Positions 53,607-63,200 of a stretch of DNA of 64,000 bases are shown here, in pieces; the stretch's first letter is position 1; the number at the start of each line of letters is the position of its first letter. Under the pieces are notes generated by a model. It saw only the letters and a list, made by a program, of their open reading frames with translations. It had not been told where the DNA came from and did not search any database. The stretch lies in contig NZ_VTXI01000008.1 of assembly GCF_013114545.1 (NCBI RefSeq), positions 1 to 64,000 on the forward strand, given 5' to 3'. The stretch comes from Vibrio sp. RE86. GTDB lineage: Bacteria; Pseudomonadota; Gammaproteobacteria; Enterobacterales; Vibrionaceae. The position numbers and the translations under genes are program-made.

Positions 53607-55136
53607 ATGTTAGATGGAATTCTACAAGGCCTTTCGACCGCCGTTATGCCAATGAACATCATGATGGTGATCGTCGGCTGTTTCGTGGGTACCTTCATTG
53701 GTATGCTGCCAGGTTTGGGGCCTATTTCAGCGATCGCTCTTATGATCCCGATTACTTACGGTTTAGACCCTTCTTCAGGTCTGATCCTAATGGCGGGTGT
53801 GTATTATGGTGCCGTATTTGGTGGCTCGACTTCTTCAATATTGATTAACGCCCCGGGCTGTTCTTCAACGGTTGTCACTGCGTTTGACGGCTACCCGATG
53901 GCGCAAAAAGGTCAAGCTGGTAAAGCCTTAGCGCTCGCTGCTTACTCATCATTTACTGGTGGTACTCTATCAGCGATCATGCTTTTGGTTGCCGCGCCTG
54001 CGCTAGCAAACGTTTCATTAAGCTTCCAATCTTCAGACTACTTTGCATTGATGTTGCTTGGGCTGTCCGCAGTTGCTGCATTTGCTGGTAAAGGACAAGT
54101 GGTAAAAGCGTGGATGATGACCATTTTAGGTCTAATGCTATCAACAGTGGGTATCGACAAAGGCGTTGGCGTTGAGCGTTTCACCTTTGGTTTAACGGAT
54201 CTTATGGATGGCTTTAGCTTCCTGCTTCTCGCAATGGCTACTTTTGCTCTTGGTGAGACCCTTATGGGTATTTTAAAACCAGATCAAGATACTCGCTCCG
54301 ATGAACAAGACAAAATGAGCAACATTGGCAGCATGAAAGTGACCAAAGAAGAGATTAAAGAGGTTGCTCCTGTTTCTATCCGTTCATCTATTCTTGGCTT
54401 TTTCACCGGCGTTCTACCTGGTGCCGGCGCTACAATTGCAGCGTTTTTAAGTTACGGTATGGAGCGTAACCTAGCGCCTAAAGAGAAAAAAGAGCAATTT
54501 GGTAAAGGCAGCATTCGTGGTCTTGTTGCACCAGAGTCCGCAAACAACGCCGCATCAAGTGGCTCATTTGTACCACTATTAACTTTAGGTATTCCGGGCT
54601 CAGGTACTACCGCTATTATGCTTGGCGCTCTCATTGCTTATGGTATTCAGCCTGGTCCACGTCTGTTCGTTGAGCACCCAGATGTATTCTGGTCAGTCAT
54701 CATTTCCATGTACTTTGGTAACATTGTATTGGTTATTTTGAACTTGCCACTAATCCCTTACATTTCTAAGTTGCTAGCGGTGCCAAGAACGGTTCTTCTA
54801 CCTATGATTCTGTTCTTCTCTATCACAGGAGTTTACTTAGTTTCGTTTAATACCATGGACGTCTTCATCATGTTAATGATCGCCATGGCAGCTATAGCGT
54901 TGAGACTCGCAAACTTCCCTCTCGCCCCACTCCTACTTGGATTTATCTTAGGCGGATTGATGGAAGAGAACTTGCGCCGAGCCTTGATGATCAGCGATGG
55001 TGAGCTGAGCTTCCTTTGGGAACGCCCAATTACCATGACGTTCACTGTACTGGCTGTTCTCGTTCTGTTTAGTCCTATGTTTGTAAAGCTATTCCAAAAG
55101 CTAAAACCAACTCCAGCTAACGTCGAACAACAATAA
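53607..55136 (+). CDS. tctA: Tripartite tricarboxylate transporter large membrane subunit TctA
   Basis: 509 residues from ATG 53607 (MLDGILQGLSTAVMPMN), AAAGGAA upstream; the frame continues to an ATG at 53580 inside tctB but family members start here. About 12 TM helices. Diagnostic GMLPGLGPISAIALMIP, GSTSSILINAPGCSSTV and the mirrored GVLPGAGATIAAFLSYG, GIPGSGTTAIMLGALI. It is the sodium- or proton-driven permease of the system. Confidence 0.96.
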   Translation: MLDGILQGLSTAVMPMNIMMVIVGCFVGTFIGMLPGLGPISAIALMIPITYGLDPSSGLILMAGVYYGAVFGGSTSSILINAPGCSSTVVTAFDGYPMAQKGQAGKALALAAYSSFTGGTLSAIMLLVAAPALANVSLSFQSSDYFALMLLGLSAVAAFAGKGQVVKAWMMTILGLMLSTVGIDKGVGVERFTFGLTDLMDGFSFLLLAMATFALGETLMGILKPDQDTRSDEQDKMSNIGSMKVTKEEIKEVAPVSIRSSILGFFTGVLPGAGATIAAFLSYGMERNLAPKEKKEQFGKGSIRGLVAPESANNAASSGSFVPLLTLGIPGSGTTAIMLGALIAYGIQPGPRLFVEHPDVFWSVIISMYFGNIVLVILNLPLIPYISKLLAVPRTVLLPMILFFSITGVYLVSFNTMDVFIMLMIAMAAIALRLANFPLAPLLLGFILGGLMEENLRRALMISDGELSFLWERPITMTFTVLAVLVLFSPMFVKLFQKLKPTPANVEQQ

Positions 55137-55156
55137 GATTTACATTCCTATGTTTT

Positions 55157-55178
55157 GGGGTCATTTGGCCCCTTTTTT
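55157..55178 (+). terminator. Terminator of tctCBA
   Basis: A short stem GGGGTC/GGCCCC (one G-U pair, loop ATTT) followed by six T residues, 20 bases after tctA stop. Confidence 0.75.
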
Positions 55179-55201
55179 GTGTATCTTGATTGTTAAAAAT
55201 T

Positions 55202-55225
55202 AAATTAGAGTATAAACTCTAATTT
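55202..55225. promoter_or_regulatory. Perfect 24-bp operator-like palindrome before the efflux operon
   Basis: Arms AAATTAGAGT (55202-55211) and ACTCTAATTT (55216-55225) with spacer ATAA. It lies 27 bases before the ATG of the TolC-type gene, where repressor binding would block transcription. No regulator gene adjoins; a distant TetR-, MarR- or MerR-type protein is possible. Confidence 0.65.
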
Positions 55226-55251
55226 TAAAAAGGTAATCAAGGTATGTTGCT

Positions 55252-56640
55252 ATGTCTTTGCGTCCACTCGCGTTTTTAGTCGGCTGCATTAGTCTTACTT
55301 CTCCGCTTGCTCATTCGGCCGCAATAAGCTTTGAACAAGCATGGCAAGTACTGCAGCAAGAAAATAACTCCATCGCGGCTCAACGTTCTAATGTCGAACG
55401 CTATCAGCACTTACAAAATGCAACAGGCAACCTTAACCTCCCTTCCGTCTCTATTGGTGCCAATTACACTCGATTAGATAATGATGTGACCTTATCTGGC
55501 GAACAGCTCAGCGACTCACTCAGTAACGTATCGCCTATTGGGCAAGCCATTTTGCCACTGTTCAACGATGTCACCTCTACCATTACTGAACGAGACATTT
55601 TTACATCTTCAATCCGTGCTATCTGGCCAATCTTTACAGGGGGTCGAATCAACGCTGCCCAATCGGCTGCGGAAGGCAAGAAAGAACAGGCTCAAAGCGA
55701 GCTGGCGATGGAAACTCAAGCAAGGTTCGAGGACTTAACCAAGTACTACTTCTCTGTACTGTTGGCTCAAGATGTCGTAGAAACACGCACTTTAGTTGAA
55801 CAAGGTCTTAAAAAGCACCGCGATAATGCTTTGAAGCTTGAACAGCAAGGCCAAATTGCTCGTGTAGAACGCCTACAAGCAGAGTCAGCATTAGACAAAG
55901 CGATTATCGAACGGAAAAAGGCGCAAAAGAGCCTTGAAATCGCCCAGTCCGCACTCACTCAGATCCTCAATCAAACCTCCGCTGTTGAGCCTTCAGACAC
56001 ACTGTTTACCAATGACTCACTTCCCCAGCAGCATGCGTTCATAGAACAAACACTGGCAACCTACCCTGGGCTTGCTCTCCTAGATGCAAAAGAGAAACAG
56101 GCCACCAGCCTTATTAAAGCGGAGAAAGGAAAGTACTACCCTGAAGTCTATCTTTATGGGGACTACAGCTTGCATGAAGATGACTCCCTCGCTAGCCAAA
56201 TGAAACCTGATTGGCTAGTTGGCGTTGGGGTCAACATACCACTCATTGAAACTAGCGGCCGTAGCGACCAAATTAAGGCGGCTCACAGTGCTGTTACCCA
56301 AGTAAAACACTTAAAAGCACAAGCCAAGCAAGACCTGTCAGTGCTGGTTCAAAAAACCTATTTAGAAGCCGAGCAGGCAAAAGAAGAAGTTAGCGGGTTG
56401 GAATCAAGTATTGCGCTAGCTGATGAAAACCTAAAGCTGCGCCAAAAAGCGTTCTCACAAGGATTATCAACTTCCACTGACGTTGTTGATGCTCAGCTTT
56501 ACGTAGCTAGCGTTCAAACTCAGCAGGCTGCAGCGCGTTTTAACTACCTAATATCACTCGCGAAATTGTTAGCTCTATCAGGAGAGATGGATACCTTCTC
56601 TCAGTACCAACATAACGCCGTTAAACCTTCACGCTCATAG
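55252..56640 (+). CDS. TolC-family outer membrane efflux protein
   Basis: 462 residues. Signal peptide to about 23 (AHSAAIS). Opens with ISFEQAWQVLQQENNSIAAQRSNVER and has two outer membrane efflux repeats with long coiled coils (about 130-240 and 330-440) and the WPIFTGGRINAAQSAAEGK strand-turn. It is a different subfamily from the channel at 1985. First gene of a four-gene export operon; HlyD follows after 9 bases. Confidence 0.92.
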   Translation: MSLRPLAFLVGCISLTSPLAHSAAISFEQAWQVLQQENNSIAAQRSNVERYQHLQNATGNLNLPSVSIGANYTRLDNDVTLSGEQLSDSLSNVSPIGQAILPLFNDVTSTITERDIFTSSIRAIWPIFTGGRINAAQSAAEGKKEQAQSELAMETQARFEDLTKYYFSVLLAQDVVETRTLVEQGLKKHRDNALKLEQQGQIARVERLQAESALDKAIIERKKAQKSLEIAQSALTQILNQTSAVEPSDTLFTNDSLPQQHAFIEQTLATYPGLALLDAKEKQATSLIKAEKGKYYPEVYLYGDYSLHEDDSLASQMKPDWLVGVGVNIPLIETSGRSDQIKAAHSAVTQVKHLKAQAKQDLSVLVQKTYLEAEQAKEEVSGLESSIALADENLKLRQKAFSQGLSTSTDVVDAQLYVASVQTQQAAARFNYLISLAKLLALSGEMDTFSQYQHNAVKPSRS

Positions 56641-56649
56641 GGCCCAAAG

Positions 56650-57627
56650 ATGAAAAAAACAAAACCCTTCGTTCTCGCTGCCGTTTCAGTTGCTATCGTA
56701 TCTTGGGTCGGATACAGCTTTTACCAAGCATACCAACCAAAGCCAGTTCGACTTCAAGGCCAAATTAAGTCGCAGCAATACAGTATCTCCTCAAAGGTGC
56801 CGGGCCGTATTGATCAAGTATTGGTGCGCAAAGGCGATATGATCGACAAAGGCGAGCTTGTCTTTACTCTGCATAGCCCGGAGATCGAAGCCAAACTGGA
56901 GCAAGCAAAAGCGGGGCAAAAAGCGGCAGGAGCTCTTGCGATGGAGGCGAACAAAGGCGCACGTAGCCAGCAAATCCAAGCGGCCAAAGATCAATGGCAA
57001 AAAGCCAAAGCAGCCGCAAGCTTGATGGAAAAGACTTACCTACGCGTGAACAATCTCTACAAAGATGGCGTGATCGCTGAACAAAAACGTGACGAAGCCA
57101 AAACACAGTGGGAAGCGGCTAAGTACACAGAAAGTGCCGCATTCCAGATGTATCAAATGGCAGAGGAAGGCGCTCGTAGTGAAACCAAGTTAGCGGCAGC
57201 AGAGAACGCTCGAATGGCCGCAGGTGCCGTGGCTGAAGTAGAGGCTTACGCAAACGACACCACCATTGAGAGTTGGTTCTCAGGAGAAGTGTCTCAGGTT
57301 TTGCTTCAAAGTGGCGAACTCGCGCCCCAAGGCTTTCCCGTTGTGACTGTCATAGACTCGCAAGATTCTTGGGCAATGCTGAACGTGCGTGAAGATTGGC
57401 TGAAGTATTTCAATAAAGGGGATACCTTTGTTGCTTACCTACCTGCTTTAGACAAACAAATTGAGTTTAAAGTGACTCACGTTGCGGTTATGGGTGACTT
57501 TGCGACTTGGCGTTCAACAGATGCGTCTCAAGGCTTTGACCTACGTACTTTTGAAGTAGAAGCCCGCCCTACTCAGCCTCAAAATGACCTTCGTATGGGG
57601 ATGAGCTTAGTGGTAGAGCTCAACTAA
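56650..57627 (+). CDS. HlyD-family periplasmic adaptor
   Basis: 325 residues with an N-terminal membrane anchor (about 7-27). Lipoyl half-motifs SSKVPGRIDQVLVRKGDMIDKGELVFTL and later WFSGEVSQVLLQSGELAPQGFPVVTV flank a coiled-coil hairpin (about 75-190). C-terminal beta domain has MGDFATWRSTDASQGFDLRTFEVEARP. Resembles YhiI/YbhG adaptors that join ABC-2 permeases to TolC. One base separates the frame end from the next gene region. Confidence 0.93.
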   Translation: MKKTKPFVLAAVSVAIVSWVGYSFYQAYQPKPVRLQGQIKSQQYSISSKVPGRIDQVLVRKGDMIDKGELVFTLHSPEIEAKLEQAKAGQKAAGALAMEANKGARSQQIQAAKDQWQKAKAAASLMEKTYLRVNNLYKDGVIAEQKRDEAKTQWEAAKYTESAAFQMYQMAEEGARSETKLAAAENARMAAGAVAEVEAYANDTTIESWFSGEVSQVLLQSGELAPQGFPVVTVIDSQDSWAMLNVREDWLKYFNKGDTFVAYLPALDKQIEFKVTHVAVMGDFATWRSTDASQGFDLRTFEVEARPTQPQNDLRMGMSLVVELN

Positions 57628-57643
57628 ATTGGTGGGTGCAGAT

Positions 57644-58807
57644 ATGCAAGTTATGCGCTACTCACAATTCTCCATTATACGTAGAGACAAGTGGCTGCTC
57701 GCCTGCTTGACTTGGCTACCGCTTTTACTGGCGTGGATGATATGGGCTATTTTTTCGCAAGGCATTGCTAGAGACTTGCCTATCGGCGTTGTCGATCACT
57801 CTAATAGCACATTGTCTCAACACCTTGTGCGCTACTATGATGCGACGCCTGCAATGAAGGTAACTGAGCACTTTGCCAGCTCGCTTGAAGCTAAACAAGC
57901 ATTGGTCGAAGGGAAAGTGTACGCATACGCCGTCATTCCGACTAAATTTGACTCTGATATCTACAAACAAAATGCGCCGCAAGTGAGCGTGTTCTATAAC
58001 AGCCAAATGATCTTGATTGGCAAGTTGCTCAATTCGGCATTCTTGCAGGCCCAAGGTACCTTCAACGCAGAGTTAATGACTGTCTCCAACTTAGCTCAAG
58101 GCGGCACTACTCTGTTGTCGGCAACAGGCAATGCCGTTACTGTTCAAACTCAGATTACCCCACTGTTTAACAAGAACTCTAACTACGCACAGTTTCTTGT
58201 ATCGGCGATCATCCCTGCTCTGTGGCAAATATCTATCGTGGTTTCAACCATCTTAGTGCTTACCGCCAATCTGCGAGACCGAGGGTTACAGTCTTGGCTA
58301 GGGCATAAACCACTTAAAAGTCTCATATCTACACTTACTCCTTATAGCTTGATTTTCGCACTACAGGGATTTGGATTTTTGTGTTGGTTTTACATCGGTT
58401 TTGAGTGGCCAATGAATGGTAGCTTTATCACTCTCGTATTTGCGCAGTTGGTGACGATCCTCGCGTGTATGATAATGGGCTGTCTGTTTTTCTTTCTCAC
58501 ACTGGATGCAGCAAGAGCGATGAGCTTCGCCGGAGCATTTACAGCGCCAAGCTTTGCTTTTATGGGCATCACCTTTCCTGTCACCGACATGAACAGCCTT
58601 GCCCAAATCTGGCGTAGCTTACTGCCAGTTAGCCACTACATAGAAGTTCAGGTCAGCCAAGTTAGTTATGGTCAACCTTGGCTTGTTTCAATCGAGCATT
58701 TATTACCTACGTTGGGATATTTAGTACCCGCGGCTTTAACTGTTTTGCTAATCAATAAGCATTTAAAAACGACTACCTTGGTAAACGCAGAGGAGAAAAT
58801 ACAATGA
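57644..58807 (+). CDS. ABC-2 type permease, first of a pair
   Basis: 387 residues from ATG 57644 (GGTGGG upstream); ATG 57653 is an alternative. One N-terminal TM (about 17-40), a large extracytoplasmic domain (about 42-180), then five TM helices. DLPIGVVDHSNSTLSQHLVRYYDATPAMKV is typical of the YhhJ/YbhS-type ABC-2 group. It needs an ATPase in trans, since none is encoded in the operon. Overlaps the next gene by 4 bases (ATGA). Confidence 0.9.
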   Translation: MQVMRYSQFSIIRRDKWLLACLTWLPLLLAWMIWAIFSQGIARDLPIGVVDHSNSTLSQHLVRYYDATPAMKVTEHFASSLEAKQALVEGKVYAYAVIPTKFDSDIYKQNAPQVSVFYNSQMILIGKLLNSAFLQAQGTFNAELMTVSNLAQGGTTLLSATGNAVTVQTQITPLFNKNSNYAQFLVSAIIPALWQISIVVSTILVLTANLRDRGLQSWLGHKPLKSLISTLTPYSLIFALQGFGFLCWFYIGFEWPMNGSFITLVFAQLVTILACMIMGCLFFFLTLDAARAMSFAGAFTAPSFAFMGITFPVTDMNSLAQIWRSLLPVSHYIEVQVSQVSYGQPWLVSIEHLLPTLGYLVPAALTVLLINKHLKTTTLVNAEEKIQ

Positions 58808-59967
58808 CTTTGCGAGAACTGCTCAAGGCAGAAATTAAAGCCCTACTGACTAATCCAGTGGTCATGCTGACCATGTTTGGTGGCGTACTATTTTACTCAT
58901 TTCTCTATCCGCTCCCTTACAGCCATCAGACACCAAGAGAGCAACACATTAGCATTGTAAACTTGGATAAAAGCCAAACCAGTTTTCAGCTTGAACGTAT
59001 GGTCGATGCCACACCCCAAGTGACTGTCACCCGAAGGGACTACACGTTAGAAGATGCACACCAAGCATTCCTATCAGGGGACGTAAGTGGCATTTTGGTC
59101 ATTCCTGAGCACTTTTATAAAGATATGTTGCTTGGTAAAAGCCCTACTCTTTCGTACGCTGGTGATGCTTCCTATTTTCTTGTCTACGGGACTATCGTCG
59201 AAGGGCTAGCTCAAGCGGGTGGGACATTGGCTGCGCAAACAAAAGTGGCAAAGCTTGTCATCGAGGGTGAACCGATTATCAGTGCATCCCATCACTACTC
59301 GGCGACAACGCTCAATCTAAAACCAACATTTAATCCTCGTATGGGCTATGTCGATTATGTGGTGCCTGCTGTGTTTGTGTTGATCCTTCAACAAACACTC
59401 GCGATGGCGGCAGGGCTTATTGGTGGCACGCAAAAACAAGGGTCTGGGTATTGGAATCGTGTAAACCCAGCCTCTCTGTTAATCGTCCGAATTCTAGTTT
59501 TAATCGTGATTTATTATCTACTATCCATGTATTACTTTGGGGCGAGCTTTACGATGCATGGGGTTAGTCAACTCGCGAAAGCATCACAATTGCTTACACT
59601 GTTGCTGCCATTTTTGATCGCATCAGCCTCTATCGGAGTTTGGTTAGGAGCAATTACACCCAGAAGAGAGTTAGTCACGTTAGTCGTTTTGATAAGCTCA
59701 ATGCCATTAGTATTCAGCGCCGGCTTTATTTGGCCAATTGAGTCAATTCCGCCAGTGATAGTTTGGCTGTCCAAACTGTTTCCAAGTACGCCAGCGATAC
59801 AGAGTTTTCTAACGCTCAACCAGATGGGTGGTGAATGGAGAAGCATTTCCAGCAACTATACTCTACTTTGGCTGCAAAGCTTCGGGTGGTTTGCGATCGC
59901 CCTGTGGCAAGTGAGGAATTCACACCTAAAACAGGTTGTTCTGCAGGATGACGTGTTTCATAAATGA
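58804..59967 (+). CDS. ABC-2 type permease, second of a pair
   Basis: 387 residues. Same layout as its partner: TM about 15-35, extracytoplasmic domain with HISIVNLDKSQTSFQLERMVDATPQVTV, then five or six TM helices with YVDYVVPAVFVLILQQTLAMAAGLIGG. The two form a heterodimeric permease. Exported substrate unknown (drug, lipid or siderophore-type compounds are known for the family). Last gene of the operon; no clear terminator was found after it. Confidence 0.9.
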   Translation: MTLRELLKAEIKALLTNPVVMLTMFGGVLFYSFLYPLPYSHQTPREQHISIVNLDKSQTSFQLERMVDATPQVTVTRRDYTLEDAHQAFLSGDVSGILVIPEHFYKDMLLGKSPTLSYAGDASYFLVYGTIVEGLAQAGGTLAAQTKVAKLVIEGEPIISASHHYSATTLNLKPTFNPRMGYVDYVVPAVFVLILQQTLAMAAGLIGGTQKQGSGYWNRVNPASLLIVRILVLIVIYYLLSMYYFGASFTMHGVSQLAKASQLLTLLLPFLIASASIGVWLGAITPRRELVTLVVLISSMPLVFSAGFIWPIESIPPVIVWLSKLFPSTPAIQSFLTLNQMGGEWRSISSNYTLLWLQSFGWFAIALWQVRNSHLKQVVLQDDVFHK

Positions 59968-60247
59968 GAAATTATCAAAAATAATTCGCAAGACATCTCA
60001 ACGTAAACTAGCGACACAACCCAAAATACGAATATAAGCCATTAGTTTAATTTATAAAATTATCAGCAATAATAATTGTGACTAATTATTATTCGAAATA
60101 ACATACCTAATATCGAACACTAAACTTAGCAGCGAAATTGAGTGCGAAGTCTAAACGCCTTTTCACTCAAGTTCTCTTAGTTATCGTAAGCAGCCGTGCA
60201 CATACGATGACCGTCATTTAGAGAACATCTGCACTTGGAGTGGTGTT
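59968..60247. promoter_or_regulatory. AT-rich upstream region of the second adhesin
   Basis: 280 bases with no gene. It holds a perfect AT-only inverted repeat, AATAATAATT (60068-60077) and AATTATTATT (60084-60093), spacer GTGACT. No cyclic-di-GMP riboswitch motif was recognised and the TCTCA-N4-TGAGA dyad of the first adhesin is absent. GGAG lies 8 bases before the adhesin ATG. Confidence 0.5.
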
Positions 60248-63200
60248 ATGGGTCTATATAAGTATTTCGCAGCAGCAAATATTGCTGGTGGTCAAATCAT
60301 CGCCGTTGATCAAAACGGTAACGTTCGAGTTTTATCCGATGGAGAATCCCCTTTACCGGGAGAGGTTTTAGTCACAGCAGAAGGAACCGCCGACGGTAAC
60401 ACTGGTGATATTCAAGTGGATTTCATCAATCAAGACGGCGCTGCTCAGGATATCACTAACGAGATAGAAGATATTTTTGCCGCTTTAGAAGGCGGACAGG
60501 ACCCAACTCAGCTCGGTGAAGACTTCGCAACCGCCGCAGGGGGTGGAGACGGTTCGAGTCTAACTACGACGGGTAGTATCGACCGTGATGGTGCCGAAAC
60601 CATTGCATCAACCAATTTTGATACCGATGGATTGACCTCTCTAGGCCTTTCCGAAACCCAAAGCCTTACCCTTCTCGATCAATTCAGAGAGTTTCAACAA
60701 CCCCCATTTTTTACCGATGGTGCGAATGATGATCCGTTAGGGGAAAGCATCAGTGTCACCACTGATGAAGATAATTCGGTTGATGGCATACTAACCGCAT
60801 CAGACCCGAATGAAGATGACCTCACTTTTTCACTTGATTCCGCTCCTGCTAATGGCTCTGTTGATGTTGGGGCTGATGGCAGCTGGGAATATACTCCTAA
60901 TGTTAATTTTGATGGTGATGACAGCTTTACCGTCCTCGTTTCAGACGGCTTTGGGGGTACCGATACCCTTACAGTTAACATCATCGTCAACCCTATCCCT
61001 GAAATATCTATCACGGGTGACACTCAGATCAATGAAGGGGACGATGCAGGTTATTTGATTAGCTTTGACAAAGCATCGAATGAAACCACCACTCTTAGTC
61101 TTGAAGTTAACCTCCTATCTGCAGAAGAGAACGATATTGGCAGCTTGCAGCTCGTCGCGAATACAGGAGAAACCTTAACACTGAACCCGGATGGAACCGT
61201 CGATGTCCCTGCAGGGGTCACATCTATTTCGGTCACTTTACCAACGATTCAAGACGACGTTTTTGAAAGCAGTGAGTCTTTTACTATCAGTGTTGATTCA
61301 GTATCACGACTTATCGGCAGCGGCAGTGTAACAAGTAGCATTGTCGACAATGGTGACGGAGAAGAAACCGATAACGACCGTCCGTTTTTAACCGTCGAAG
61401 ATGCGGAATTAGTCGTTGAGGGCAATCCATCAGAGTTTGATGTCTCACTCAGCAATCCGGTAGAGGCCGATCTCACGTATACATTTAGTCTAAACGTCAG
61501 TGAATTCAGTGCAGAGCTAGAAGACTTTCTCGCGAATGGTCAATTAACGGTTTCATACACTGATGAAAATGACAATCCACAGACTCAAACGGTCGCGAAT
61601 AACGGGCAGCTAGTTCTCGATGGCAGCATTACGAATCTTACAGTCAGTGTAGATACGTTCAACGACAACATTTTTGAGGGCACCGAAAGTTTCGAACTCG
61701 ATGTCACTGTTACAGGCACCGTTGGGGATAACGATGAAGAGCTTTCACTTTCAGGTTCGGGCTCTGCATCAATTACTGACGACCGCATAGAAGAGCCTGA
61801 GCAAGAGGAAGAAAGCACAAACGCTGACACCCCAACACTCGTTGTCGACAGCACAAATACCGTCACAGAAGGCGGTGAAGCCCTATTTGATGTCACACTC
61901 GGAAATGAAGTCGATGGTCTTATCACCTACACCTTTAACATCAATGTGGGCAACTATAGTGCTGAACTGGCCGACTTCCCACTCACCAACCAAATCGTAG
62001 TCTCTTACACCGATGAGAACGGTGTCGATCAAGAGAAAACCATCAGCAATGGCGACACACTCGATATCGACGGAAGTGTGCGTGATTTAGACGTCAAAGT
62101 GCTCACCGCTGATGACAATATCTTCGAAGGCACTGAGACCTTTGAGCTGGAAGTGCTGGCCGATGGCTTGATTGGTGACAACGACGAACCGTTATCGCTG
62201 TCAGCCAGTGACACCACTACCATCACGGATGAACGTGACGACGATGAAGGGCCGAACTCTGACACCCCAACACTAGTTGTAGACAGTACCAATACCGTCA
62301 CAGAAGGCGGTGAAGGCCTATTTGACGTCACACTTGGAAATGAAGTCGATGGTCTTATTACCTATACCTTTAACATCAATGTTGGCAACTACAGTGCTGA
62401 ACTGGCCGACTTCCCACTCGCCAACCAAATTGTGGTCTCTTACACCGATGAAAACGGTGTCGATCAAGAGAAAACAATCAGCAATGGCGACACGCTAGAC
62501 ATAGACGGCACCGTGCGCGAATTAGACGTCAAAGTACTCACTGAAGATGACAATATCTTCGAAGGAACAGAAACCTTTGAGCTGGAAGTGTTGGCCGATG
62601 GTTTGATTGGTGACAACGATGAACCGTTATCGCTATCAGCCAGCGATACCACCACCATCACGGATGAGCGTGACGACGATGAAGGGCCAAACTCTGATAC
62701 ACCAACACTGGTTGTAGACAGTACAAATACGGTCTCTGAAGGCGGTGAAGCCCTATTTGACGTCAAACTCGGAAATGAAGTCGATGGTCTTATCACCTAC
62801 ACCTTCAACATCAATGTTGGCAACTACAGTGCTGAATTAGCCGACTTCCCACTCACTAACCAAATCGTGGTCTCTTACACCGATGAAAACGGTGTCGATC
62901 AAGAGAAAACCATCAGTAATGGCGACACGCTAGATATCGACGGTAGTGTGCTTGATTTAGACGTCAAAGTGCTCACCGCTGATGACAACATCTTTGAAGG
63001 CACTGAAACTTTTGAATTGGAAGTTCTTGCCGATGGCTTGATTGGTGACAACGACGAGCCTTTATCGCTATCAGCCAGTGATACCACCACCATCACAGAT
63101 GAGCGTGATGGTGAAGACAATGCCGATACTCCAGACCTCACCGTGACAAGTTTAGGCGCTGTCACCGAAGGAAGCCCTAGCAACTTTAACGTCGCTCTAG

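Noticed and set aside
55252..59967. Idea that the TolC-HlyD-permease operon is the type I exporter of the neighbouring adhesin
   Set aside because: The membrane components are ABC-2 permeases without an ATPase or LapB-type peptidase-like domain, unlike adhesin exporters; the channel at 1985 is a better match.
59968..60247. Possible cyclic-di-GMP riboswitch before the second adhesin
   Set aside because: None of the conserved GEMM core blocks could be found in the 280 bases.
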